A DNA stretch of 5,937 nucleotides from CAZUSC01 sp964622915 (GTDB lineage Bacteria > Patescibacteriota > Andersenbacteria > UBA10190): positions 1 through 5,937 of the forward strand of contig CAZUSC010000066.1 in NCBI GenBank assembly GCA_964622915.1, given 5' to 3'. Below, one piece after another: positions 1-5,937 of this stretch. The stretch's first letter is position 1, and each line of letters starts with the position of its first letter. The notes under the pieces are model-generated. The model ran no database searches, was not told where the DNA came from, and was given only the letters and a program-made list of their open reading frames with translations. Both the position numbers and the translations under genes were made by a program.

Positions 1-1821
1 GCCAAGTATATGTGGTCCGCAGTCGGACTGTCGGTAATTCTTAGCCTAACGAGTGGCTTTGCCACTTATTCTTTCCTGCCGGTTTTCTCCCTAGTATTTG
101 CCAGTCAGGGCACGGCCCTGTCCGCACCGATGAGCGACCCATCTCCAGAGTCGCCAGCCGCCTTTCCCTGGCAACAATGGACAGGGCAACTAGCAGCAGC
201 TGCCAATAATTGGCTGATCAAGGTGGCTGGCACGGGCTCGATAATGAACCAGCTCTGGCGCTTGGTGGCTTTTATTTCCTTATTAACTTTTGTTAGTACC
301 GCCTTGTCATTACTAGTGGATTACTTATTCATTCGAGTCCAGGCTGCTGGTGTCCGGAAACTGCGTAAAGTAGTTTTTGCTCACTTATGTGCGCTCCCGA
401 TGGCGTATTATAACCAAGCCAGAGTGGGATATTTGGTAGCGCGAGTCGAGAACGATATCGGCGGGACGATATCTCTGGTGGCGCGCAGCCTATCCGACAT
501 TATTTTACACAGTATTATGGCCTTGACTCTGCTGGCCCTGCTCCTATTGGTAAATTACCAATTAGCAATAATCTTATTGCCAATTTTAGCGGTGACTGGC
601 GTGGTGACTGCGGGCATCGGTAAATGGATTAACAAGACGCGAAAAAGGATTTTAGAGCTTCACAGTAACACGGTTGCCCACCTGCAGGAATTTCTATCGG
701 CTATCCGTATTGTCCGGGCCTTGGTAGCCGAAAAGTATGAGCAGTATCGCTGGAAGCAATATGTTGACCGCGGGTATCGGCTCGAAATCATTGGCAGCCT
801 CAACAAAATTCTCCCGTCGCGCCTGACAGAATTATTTGTTGTTCTCCTGTCATCAGCGATCACGCTGGCTGGCGGCTGGATGATCAGCCAGCAAAAAGTT
901 ACCGTTGCTCAATTTTTGGTTTTTTTTCTGTTGCTAGTTCGTTTTCAGCGCCCGGTGAGCGGGTTGGTGCATGCTTGGTGGCATGTTCAGAATGGTTTGG
1001 CATTTGCGGAGCGCGTCTTTGCTTTACTATCTGAACCAGTTGAGCCAGCCGACAGCCAAGTGGCTGTTCCCAAGGCACCCCTCAAGCTATCTTTTGAAAA
1101 AGTTTCTTTTCAATATGATGAAGCAGCTTTTGTGTTACGGGATGTCAGCTTTGATTTGTCGGCTGGGAAATTAGTGGCCCTGGTAGGCCCAAGCGGCGCC
1201 GGCAAATCCTCGATAGTAGATCTGCTGCTTAGATTTTATGATCCGACCAGCGGCCGCATTACTCTCAATGGCATTGATGTTAAGCAAATGTCTTTGCATC
1301 AGTATCGGTCGCTGTTTGGTGTCGTAACGCAGGATACATTTCTTTTCAATGACACTGTCCGCAACAATATTCTCTATGCTGTCCCGGGCCAGGTGACGGA
1401 TGATGCTCTGGTGGCGGCGGCCAGGGCTGCTCATGCCTCTGATTTTATTGCCAACTTGCCTAATGGCTTTGATACGGTTGTCGGCGAACGGGGCGTGCGT
1501 TTGTCGGGTGGCCAGCGCCAGCGCCTTGCCTTGGCCAGGGCGATTGTCCGGAATCCAGCAATACTGATACTTGATGAAGCCACCAGCGCTCTTGATTCCG
1601 AATCCGAACGCCAGGTGCAGCTGGCGATCGACGAGCTTATTCAAAATCGCACCACACTGGTTATCGCCCATCGTCTGTCGACCGTTAAGCGAGCGGACCT
1701 AATATTGATATTAAGTGAGGGTCGGGTGGTGCAATCGGGCACCCACCAGGAATTATCAGCCCAAGACGGCCTCTATCGTCATCTTTGGAGCCTGCAGACG
1801 GCCTCTCTAGTGTCTGGTTAA
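1..1821 (+). CDS. ABC exporter half-transporter (MsbA/lipid-flippase-like), 5' end probably outside window
   Basis: A fused membrane domain and ATPase that would work as a homodimer in the cytoplasmic membrane, exporting a lipid-linked glycan or similar hydrophobic substrate. Residues are numbered from the ATG at base 10. Membrane segments lie at about 4-30, 86-108, 161-182, 183-204, 271-291 and 299-315. The ATPase has an A-loop Tyr369, Walker A GPSGAGKS (393-400), Q-loop Gln441, signature LSGGQ (498-502), Walker B ILILDE ending in catalytic Glu523, D-loop SALD (526-529) and H-loop His554, so it looks fully active. The frame is open to base 1 (codons Ala-Lys-Tyr before the ATG). Family members usually carry 15-30 residues before the first membrane segment, so the true start is likely upstream. 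The first extracytoplasmic loop (about 31-80) is long and Pro/Ser/Ala-rich. The substrate cannot be read from the sequence; the glycosyltransferases downstream favour a glycan. Multidrug or lipid export remains possible. Confidence 0.93.
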   Translation, partial: AKYMWSAVGLSVILSLTSGFATYSFLPVFSLVFASQGTALSAPMSDPSPESPAAFPWQQWTGQLAAAANNWLIKVAGTGSIMNQLWRLVAFISLLTFVSTALSLLVDYLFIRVQAAGVRKLRKVVFAHLCALPMAYYNQARVGYLVARVENDIGGTISLVARSLSDIILHSIMALTLLALLLLVNYQLAIILLPILAVTGVVTAGIGKWINKTRKRILELHSNTVAHLQEFLSAIRIVRALVAEKYEQYRWKQYVDRGYRLEIIGSLNKILPSRLTELFVVLLSSAITLAGGWMISQQKVTVAQFLVFFLLLVRFQRPVSGLVHAWWHVQNGLAFAERVFALLSEPVEPADSQVAVPKAPLKLSFEKVSFQYDEAAFVLRDVSFDLSAGKLVALVGPSGAGKSSIVDLLLRFYDPTSGRITLNGIDVKQMSLHQYRSLFGVVTQDTFLFNDTVRNNILYAVPGQVTDDALVAAARAAHASDFIANLPNGFDTVVGERGVRLSGGQRQRLALARAIVRNPAILILDEATSALDSESERQVQLAIDELIQNRTTLVIAHRLSTVKRADLILILSEGRVVQSGTHQELSAQDGLYRHLWSLQTASLVSG

Positions 1822-1841
1822 GTTTATGATAGTATCCTCGT
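1822..1841 (+). promoter_or_regulatory. Short spacer with a possible -10 hexamer before the glycosyltransferase gene
   Basis: This 20-base spacer is the longest gap in the window. It contains TATGAT (1825-1830), one mismatch from the TATAAT consensus, placed so that transcription would begin only a few bases before the ATG at 1842, giving a nearly leaderless mRNA. No convincing -35 box is seen at the expected distance, and there is no Shine-Dalgarno sequence. A single hexamer match is weak evidence, and read-through from the ABC gene is equally plausible. Confidence 0.2.
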
Positions 1842-2684
1842 ATGGCTAACAAGTCAGTCGCAACCCTTATCTTGAATCGGAACTTGCCGGCAGTTTCTGA
1901 TAAGCTGGTGGAACATCTGCGCCGCTATAATGACGGTATGGCCGATTATTACGTGATCGAAAGCGGGTCAGATGCCGATAAACTTTCGCGCTATTGCAGT
2001 TTCTGGGCCAACTGGCCGGAAGCGCTGGCCAAGGGTTTGCACTATCCCAGAGGCTTTAATTATGGACTGCAAGAAGTGGACCGCACCGGCAAAAGATACG
2101 ACTATTACTTTTTTGTCACGGGCGATTCACAGTTTCCAGAGGCACCGACCATCAAGATCTTAGTAGAAATCATGAAGCAATACCCAAAAATTGGCATCTT
2201 GTCGCCACTGTCGACCGATTGGGGAGAAGTTAAGTACTTTAATGATGGCAGTGACGTGAAATGCGTCTGGTTAATACCGCATGTCGGTTGGCTGATGCGG
2301 CGCGATTTGCTCGATGCAATCGTTGCCAAGGATAACCCGTCTTACATGAATTATTTTTACGATGGAACAAATTTTCGTGGCTATGACGCCGATACGGAAA
2401 TTATTATCAGGGGATACCAGCATGACTATGCGACGGCGGTAACTTCCCGTGCCAAGTTTAGAGAGGATTTGGATTTGACAGACAAGAATGCGGACGTGAT
2501 GAAGACGGAGCGCAAGCTGTTACATCAACGTCTGATGTATGAAGAAGGATTGGCCTGGATGCGCAAAAAGTATGGTTTTAGAAGCAAATTGGAAATGCGC
2601 GATTGGGCGGTGCGGGAATATAAAGATTTTCTCCAGCGCAATCCAAAATATGAAGAGTTATCTATCAGAGTTAGAGCTCGTTAA
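1842..2684 (+). CDS. Glycosyltransferase-like protein, GT-A/family 2 type (first of a tandem pair)
   Basis: A probable cytoplasmic, sugar-nucleotide-dependent glycosyltransferase of 280 residues with no membrane segment. The order of elements fits a GT-A fold: first beta strand ATLILNRNLP (7-16), second strand YYVIESGSD (36-44), RGFNYG (70-75) resembling the conserved R-G-x-N-x-G contact, strand YYFFVTGD with Asp95 at the metal-binding position of the N-x-D variant, IGILSP (118-123), VGWLMRRDLLDAI (148-160) resembling the conserved acceptor-side segment, and YDADTEIIIRGYQ (181-193), which matches the E-D-x-D...R block, with Asp184 and Glu186 as candidate catalytic acids. The tail (about 212-280) is highly charged and probably helical. 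It begins 20 bases after the ABC gene with no clear ribosome site. It shares a gap-free N-terminal alignment with the next gene. Donor and acceptor cannot be predicted, and the overall match to family 2 is distant. Confidence 0.72.
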   Translation: MANKSVATLILNRNLPAVSDKLVEHLRRYNDGMADYYVIESGSDADKLSRYCSFWANWPEALAKGLHYPRGFNYGLQEVDRTGKRYDYYFFVTGDSQFPEAPTIKILVEIMKQYPKIGILSPLSTDWGEVKYFNDGSDVKCVWLIPHVGWLMRRDLLDAIVAKDNPSYMNYFYDGTNFRGYDADTEIIIRGYQHDYATAVTSRAKFREDLDLTDKNADVMKTERKLLHQRLMYEEGLAWMRKKYGFRSKLEMRDWAVREYKDFLQRNPKYEELSIRVRAR

Positions 2685-2689
2685 TTGCT

Positions 2690-3541
2690 ATGTCGAATAA
2701 GATAACAGCCGCCATCATATTAAATCGCAATTTGCCACAACTGGCTGATGAGCTGGGTGAGTGGACCATGGCCAATCATGGCGATCAAGCCGATCTTTAC
2801 GTCGTTGAGAACGGCAGTGACCGGGAGAATTATTCCCGCTACGCCAATATTATCTTTAGCGAATCCTTTGGCCCAGCCCGCGGCATCAACGAAGCGCTAG
2901 TGAGGCTTCTGCCAAAATCCTACGAATACTTTTGGGTGAGCTTTAATGACGCTCGTTTTAAGAGCCAGTCTTTTTTACAGCGCGCACTGGCGGCGATGAC
3001 CCAGTGGCCAGAAATCGGTATTTTTACCGGCTATTGGCCAGGCAATATGAAAGTTATGGGGCGCTGGCATTCATTGGAACTGGTAAGTTTTTTTGATCCG
3101 CTTAGCTTCGTTGTCTCCCGATCAGCGTTGGAAGTTTGCCAAGACTATACGGCATTACCTCTTACACCTCTTTGGGATTCATCAAATTTTTCCAATCATT
3201 ACAATATTCTGGGGACGGCCTTAGCTCTTTATAGTGCTGGTCTATGCATCGTGGCTGACTTGCAGCACCAAATATACGAATTACCGGAACCGGCTGACAG
3301 CAACTCGCAGCTGGCACGTGGCTTTGACAGTCAAACTTGGAAGAGCGTAATCGGGCCAAAGACGACTCAAGATTGGTTTCGGCGCGCTTGGCCCCAATAT
3401 AAAGGCGATTTTAAGACGGTGCGCGGGCGGGTGATTCGAGATATTGAGAAAGTGGCTGACCAGACCATTGCCGGAGTTCACACATCTGCTAGCCAAGGAA
3501 TAACTCATGTCTTAACCAGGTTAAAAGCCAAGATCCTATGA
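2690..3541 (+). CDS. Glycosyltransferase-like protein, divergent paralog of the preceding gene
   Basis: A 283-residue soluble protein whose N-terminus aligns without gaps to the preceding gene: ILNRNLP (10-16) and E-x-GSD (40-44) are at the same residue numbers in both, and SRY (49-51) matches too. Further shared elements are ARGINEAL (63-70), WVSFNDARF (82-90) with Asp87 in the N-D position typical of some family 2 enzymes, and PEIGIF (107-112). The segment SFFDPLSFVVSRSALEVC (133-150) matches the acceptor-side block. The E-D-x-D block expected before the S-A-G at 182-184 reads NILG (172-175), so the usual catalytic acid is missing. It may use another residue, act on a different substrate, or be a non-catalytic partner. 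It starts 5 bases after the previous stop and overlaps the next gene by 4 bases, which implies coupled translation. Family membership is moderately sure; activity is not. Confidence 0.66.
   Translation: MSNKITAAIILNRNLPQLADELGEWTMANHGDQADLYVVENGSDRENYSRYANIIFSESFGPARGINEALVRLLPKSYEYFWVSFNDARFKSQSFLQRALAAMTQWPEIGIFTGYWPGNMKVMGRWHSLELVSFFDPLSFVVSRSALEVCQDYTALPLTPLWDSSNFSNHYNILGTALALYSAGLCIVADLQHQIYELPEPADSNSQLARGFDSQTWKSVIGPKTTQDWFRRAWPQYKGDFKTVRGRVIRDIEKVADQTIAGVHTSASQGITHVLTRLKAKIL
3538..3541 (+). promoter_or_regulatory. ATGA start/stop overlap (translational coupling)
   Basis: The ATG of the RuBisCO-like gene shares bases with the TGA stop of the glycosyltransferase-like gene. Such overlaps usually mean that ribosomes ending one gene restart on the next, tying the RuBisCO-like protein to the glycosyltransferases in expression. 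No Shine-Dalgarno sequence lies at the normal distance upstream; the bases just before the ATG read TCCT. The overlap also shows that TGA is read as a stop here, unless this gene runs on. Confidence 0.6.
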
Positions 3542-4854
3542 TTTTCGATGAGTTGGAACAAATTATTGCTAATTATCCGCAAGCAGCGGTCAAGGATGAG
3601 CGTTTTATTACGGCGCATTACTATGTTGAGGCGACATACGATATTGCTAAGGCGGCCGCTAAAGTAGCTTCGCATCAATCAACGGCTGCCAGCGTCTGGA
3701 GCGAGCAGACTTTACTGGACAGGTGTTCTGCCAAAGTCAGCCAGGTTCAATATTTAGACAGTAATACTAAGGGACTAGTGGCAATTTCCTTTCCGGTAGA
3801 AATGTTTGGCCAGCCCGTCTATTCGGGTGATATTCTGCATATAGTCAGCGGCGCGGTTCAGCACGATGAATCGGAGCATCGGATGTTTTATTTGCGAGAT
3901 CTGGAGCTACCGGAATCAATTGTCAGCCAGTTCCCCGGGCCTCGGTACGGAGCGGCTTTGCTTGATAGCATAGCCAAGCCGGTCATTGGTACGATTATTA
4001 AACCTTGCACCGGAATCGATTTGGATGACTATCAGCGCATAGTCAGCAAATTGGTAAGTTTTGACGAATTGAAGTTCATCAAGGAAGACGAAAATCTTTT
4101 TCCGCATTTTATTCATTGTCCACTGTCCGCCAGAGTGAAGATAGCAGCCAAAGTTATTAAACAGTCAGGCCGACAATTGATATTTGCTCCGCACGTTAGC
4201 AGTAATCCGCGCGATTTTTTCAAAAACCTTGAGCTGGTTGCCCAAGCTGGTCTGCCGGCAGTCATGTTTAGTGAGACATACTATGGCGGCCTGTTTCGCG
4301 CCGCTCGTGATTATATTAAGGAGAAAGGCCTAAACTTAGCGATCTATGCTCATAATGGGGGCATTTGTGTTAAAACTTCCCACATTAACCGTCTGGTCCT
4401 TGATCGTCTGGCGCGTTTAGATGGAGCCGATTGGCGCCAAACGGCTCCGACAGGCGAGACTTGTTACTTGCGGCCGCTGGCCTGGCAGCGGGATGCCGAC
4501 GAAGACGTTCTGACTAATAACCAAGACAAAAAGAAGGCAACAATTTGCGTGCGCGCGGGAGGGCTGGATCAAGGTAACTTATTACAGAATCTTTATGAAT
4601 GCGCCGATGAATTAAGCAATTATATGTTTTTAATGGGATCGGCCATTAATTCCATCAAGAATGCCGCCGGACAATATGATCCAGCAATTGGCATCAGGGC
4701 TATTCGGAGTCTGTTGGAGTTATATGAACGCCGGGTTAAAGTCGGCAGTGTTGCAGAGCTATACAAATTGGCGCGTGCTGAAGGAATGGGCGATTTGGCT
4801 ACCTGCTTGTCACAAAGGTACGATCGTATAAAGTTGCCAGCAGTTTCATCATAA
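3538..4854 (+). CDS. RuBisCO-like protein (divergent form IV type)
   Basis: A homolog of the RuBisCO large chain, 438 residues, probably a cytoplasmic Mg-dependent enolase, isomerase or decarboxylase rather than a CO2-fixing enzyme. The N-terminal domain is recognisable from about residue 22 (ITAHYYVEAT, 24-33) through FPGPRYG (132-138). The barrel follows with GTIIKPCTGI (151-160), ELKFIKEDEN (177-186), VMFSETYYGG (242-251), AIYAHNGG (268-275), RLDGAD (293-298), RAGGL (339-343) and FLMGS (364-368). By hand alignment to the spinach enzyme, Lys175 and the metal triad Lys201/Asp203/Glu204 are kept (Lys155, Lys182, Asp184, Glu185), as is His294 (His272). Thr173, Lys177, Arg295, His298, His327, loop-6 Lys334, Ser379 and Gly404 are replaced or absent. 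The length suits form IV proteins. The start is fixed by the ATGA overlap. Known relatives act in methionine salvage and apiose-type sugar catabolism, but no partner genes of those pathways are present. The neighbours point to making a glycan precursor, which is inference. Confidence 0.88.
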   Translation: MIFDELEQIIANYPQAAVKDERFITAHYYVEATYDIAKAAAKVASHQSTAASVWSEQTLLDRCSAKVSQVQYLDSNTKGLVAISFPVEMFGQPVYSGDILHIVSGAVQHDESEHRMFYLRDLELPESIVSQFPGPRYGAALLDSIAKPVIGTIIKPCTGIDLDDYQRIVSKLVSFDELKFIKEDENLFPHFIHCPLSARVKIAAKVIKQSGRQLIFAPHVSSNPRDFFKNLELVAQAGLPAVMFSETYYGGLFRAARDYIKEKGLNLAIYAHNGGICVKTSHINRLVLDRLARLDGADWRQTAPTGETCYLRPLAWQRDADEDVLTNNQDKKKATICVRAGGLDQGNLLQNLYECADELSNYMFLMGSAINSIKNAAGQYDPAIGIRAIRSLLELYERRVKVGSVAELYKLARAEGMGDLATCLSQRYDRIKLPAVSS

Positions 4855-4863
4855 TATTCCTCT

Positions 4864-5604
4864 ATGCAGATTGTTGTACCGGCAGCGGGGAGGGGATCAC
4901 GTTTTCTCAAGCTGGGCTATAAAGACCCCAAGCCCTTAATTGAGGTTTTTGGCAAACCGGTGATTCGCTGGTCGACTGATGGCCTGCGCGGTCTCGATAA
5001 TGCTCATTTTATTTTTTTAGTGTTGCAGGAGCATATTGACCAATTTAGGCTCGATCAGCGTTTACGGGATCTTTATGGCAATTGCACAATTGTTCCAGTA
5101 ATGGGAGTGACCGAAGGAGCCGCCGCCACGGTCTTGTTGGCCAAGCCTTGGTTAGAGCCAAAAGACGAGTTACTTATCGTCAATTGTGACAACCTGTTTT
5201 CGGTAGATTTTAAGCACGTAAGAACCAGACTAAATTCGGATGATGCGGGGGTTATTTTTTACTTTGCTTCCGACTATGATCGCTGGAGCTATGTTCAAGT
5301 CAATAATGAGGGTTTGGCGGTACGGGTAGCCGAAAAAGAAGTGATTTCAGACAAAGCCACTGTTGGTTGTTATTACTTCCGGCGCGCCGAATTGTTTGTC
5401 GAGGCGGCCGAGTTCATGATTGCCAATAATTTGCGCACCAAAGGAGAATTTTATGTGTCACCTGTCTACAATATTTTGATTCAGAAAGGAAAAAAGATTA
5501 AAGTCATGCCGGTTGATTTTCATTTCAGTCTTGGCACTCCGGAAGAACTTGGGCAGTTCAAGGAAATTTTTTCTCCCATTCACGTTCGCCAAATGGCATC
5601 ATAA
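4864..5604 (+). CDS. Sugar-phosphate-type nucleotidyltransferase (NTP_transferase family)
   Basis: A 246-residue cytoplasmic enzyme expected to join a nucleoside triphosphate with a phosphorylated sugar, polyol or small molecule to give an NDP- or CMP-activated donor and pyrophosphate. The N-terminal signature VVPAAGRGSRF (4-14) is the nucleotide-phosphate loop, and KPL (23-25) holds the usual lysine. TEGAAATVL (83-91) is the base-contacting segment, NCDN (107-110) carries the metal-binding Asp109, EKE (157-159) and VGCYYF (167-172) lie in the substrate region, and GEFYVSPVYN (194-203) with LGTPEEL (223-229) is typical of a subfamily frequent in capsule loci. That subfamily includes the Campylobacter phosphoglutamine cytidylyltransferase, so the substrate need not be a hexose phosphate. 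It lacks the C-terminal left-handed helix domain of long pyrophosphorylases. It starts 9 bases after the RuBisCO-like gene and ends 7 before the HAD gene, a pairing that suggests a shared activation pathway. Confidence 0.88.
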   Translation: MQIVVPAAGRGSRFLKLGYKDPKPLIEVFGKPVIRWSTDGLRGLDNAHFIFLVLQEHIDQFRLDQRLRDLYGNCTIVPVMGVTEGAAATVLLAKPWLEPKDELLIVNCDNLFSVDFKHVRTRLNSDDAGVIFYFASDYDRWSYVQVNNEGLAVRVAEKEVISDKATVGCYYFRRAELFVEAAEFMIANNLRTKGEFYVSPVYNILIQKGKKIKVMPVDFHFSLGTPEELGQFKEIFSPIHVRQMAS

Positions 5605-5611
5605 TTAATAT

Positions 5612-5937
5612 ATGATTCGGCACATAATTTTTGATCTTGACGGGGTACTGGTTGATGCGCGAGAGCTTCATTACGAAGCAATGAATCGCGCTTTAGATAA
5701 GCATGGGTATGTTATCGAGCGAGATGAACATCTGGCGGTTTATGACGGACTGCCCACGCGCCGAAAGTTGCAATTATTGACAGAGCGCAGGGGACTGCCA
5801 ATGGAATTATATGATGAAATATGGCGGGAAAAGCAGCGGCAAACGCTCGCAGTCATCAAAGAAAAATTCCAACCGGAAGACCACTTAACTCAAATGATTG
5901 ATCAGTTACGCGACGAGGGTTATACAATCTCGGTTTG
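5612..5937 (+). CDS. HAD-superfamily hydrolase (phosphatase/phosphoglucomutase-like), 3' end cut by window
   Basis: The first 108 codons of a HAD-superfamily enzyme; the reading frame is still open at the window end. Motif I is complete: IIFDLDGVLVD (5-15), with Asp8 the expected nucleophile and Asp10 the acid/base, followed by ELHYEAMNRAL (18-28). The stretch up to about residue 80 (YDGLPTRRKLQLL, 44-56) is a helical cap of the beta-phosphoglucomutase subclass, and GYTISV at the end is where the strand leading to motif II should begin. Family members dephosphorylate sugar phosphates or similar small molecules; a mutase role is possible. The start ATG lies 7 bases after the nucleotidyltransferase stop, without a Shine-Dalgarno sequence. 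Next to a nucleotidyltransferase it most likely removes a phosphate during precursor synthesis. Motifs II-IV lie outside the window, so activity cannot be judged. Confidence 0.87.
   Translation, partial: MIRHIIFDLDGVLVDARELHYEAMNRALDKHGYVIERDEHLAVYDGLPTRRKLQLLTERRGLPMELYDEIWREKQRQTLAVIKEKFQPEDHLTQMIDQLRDEGYTISV

Noticed and set aside
10..12. ATG at base 10 as the true start of the ABC transporter
   Set aside because: The frame is open back to base 1 and the first membrane segment begins almost at once; family members have a cytoplasmic lead-in helix, so the start is probably outside the window.
547..561. Near-perfect palindrome TTGGTAAATTACCAA
   Set aside because: A single 7-base-arm match within the ABC coding sequence, with nothing nearby suggesting an operator or recombination site.
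864..892. Inverted repeat GCTGGCT...AGCCAGC with a 15-base loop
   Set aside because: It sits inside the coding region of the fifth membrane segment, has no T-run after it, and arises from Ala/Gly/Trp/Gln codons; not a terminator.
1171..1671. A 166-codon open frame on the minus strand opposite the ABC ATPase domain
   Set aside because: It lies wholly opposite well-conserved ATPase motifs, has no recognisable domain, and such antisense frames are common opposite codon-biased genes.
1250..4477. Three copies of the 8-base palindrome GCGGCCGC (1250-1257, 3652-3659, 4470-4477)
   Set aside because: All are inside coding regions and are explained by the Gly-Arg, Ala-Ala and Arg-Pro codons there; spacing and flanks share nothing else.
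3538..4854. True CO2-fixing RuBisCO (forms I, II or III)
   Set aside because: The loop-6 lysine, the Lys177 equivalent and several phosphate-binding residues are missing, and no small subunit, phosphoribulokinase or AMP-pathway gene is present.
4620..4910. A minus-strand open frame spanning the junction of the RuBisCO-like and nucleotidyltransferase genes
   Set aside because: It is antisense to the conserved ends of two real genes and its protein shows no family features.

Overview
The window is a single-strand, tightly packed gene cluster with six genes on the + strand and no gene-free stretch longer than 20 bases. In order it holds: (1) an ABC exporter of the fused membrane-plus-ATPase half-transporter type, whose 5' end probably lies before the window; (2) and (3) two adjacent, related proteins that look like GT-A/family 2 glycosyltransferases; (4) a RuBisCO-like protein of 438 residues; (5) a sugar-phosphate-type nucleotidyltransferase; (6) the first 108 codons of a HAD-superfamily phosphatase, cut off by the window end. 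The spacers are 20, 5, -4 (ATGA overlap), 9 and 7 bases, so genes 2-6, and probably 1, form one transcription unit.

The set looks like part of a surface-glycan locus: a lipid-linked glycan or polysaccharide exporter, glycosyltransferases, and an activation module (nucleotidyltransferase plus HAD phosphatase) of the kind common in capsule, O-antigen and S-layer glycan loci. The unexpected member is gene 4. It follows the RuBisCO large-subunit fold from N-terminal domain to barrel. It keeps the lysine/aspartate/glutamate metal-binding triad but has lost most residues needed to bind ribulose bisphosphate and fix CO2. It is therefore best read as a divergent form IV RuBisCO-like enzyme, and its place between glycosyltransferases and a nucleotidyltransferase suggests that it makes or rearranges an unusual sugar or polyol phosphate that is then activated and built into the glycan. 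That role is inference; the family call is read from the sequence.

Organism: bacterial or, less likely, archaeal, with the standard stop codons (TAA and TGA both used as stops), middling base composition, very short spacers and almost no Shine-Dalgarno sequences before the starts. This would suit an uncultured candidate-phylum bacterium (for example a Patescibacteria/CPR-like lineage) from a metagenome, but nothing in the window fixes the taxon. No RNA genes, mobile elements, CRISPR arrays or convincing terminators were seen.
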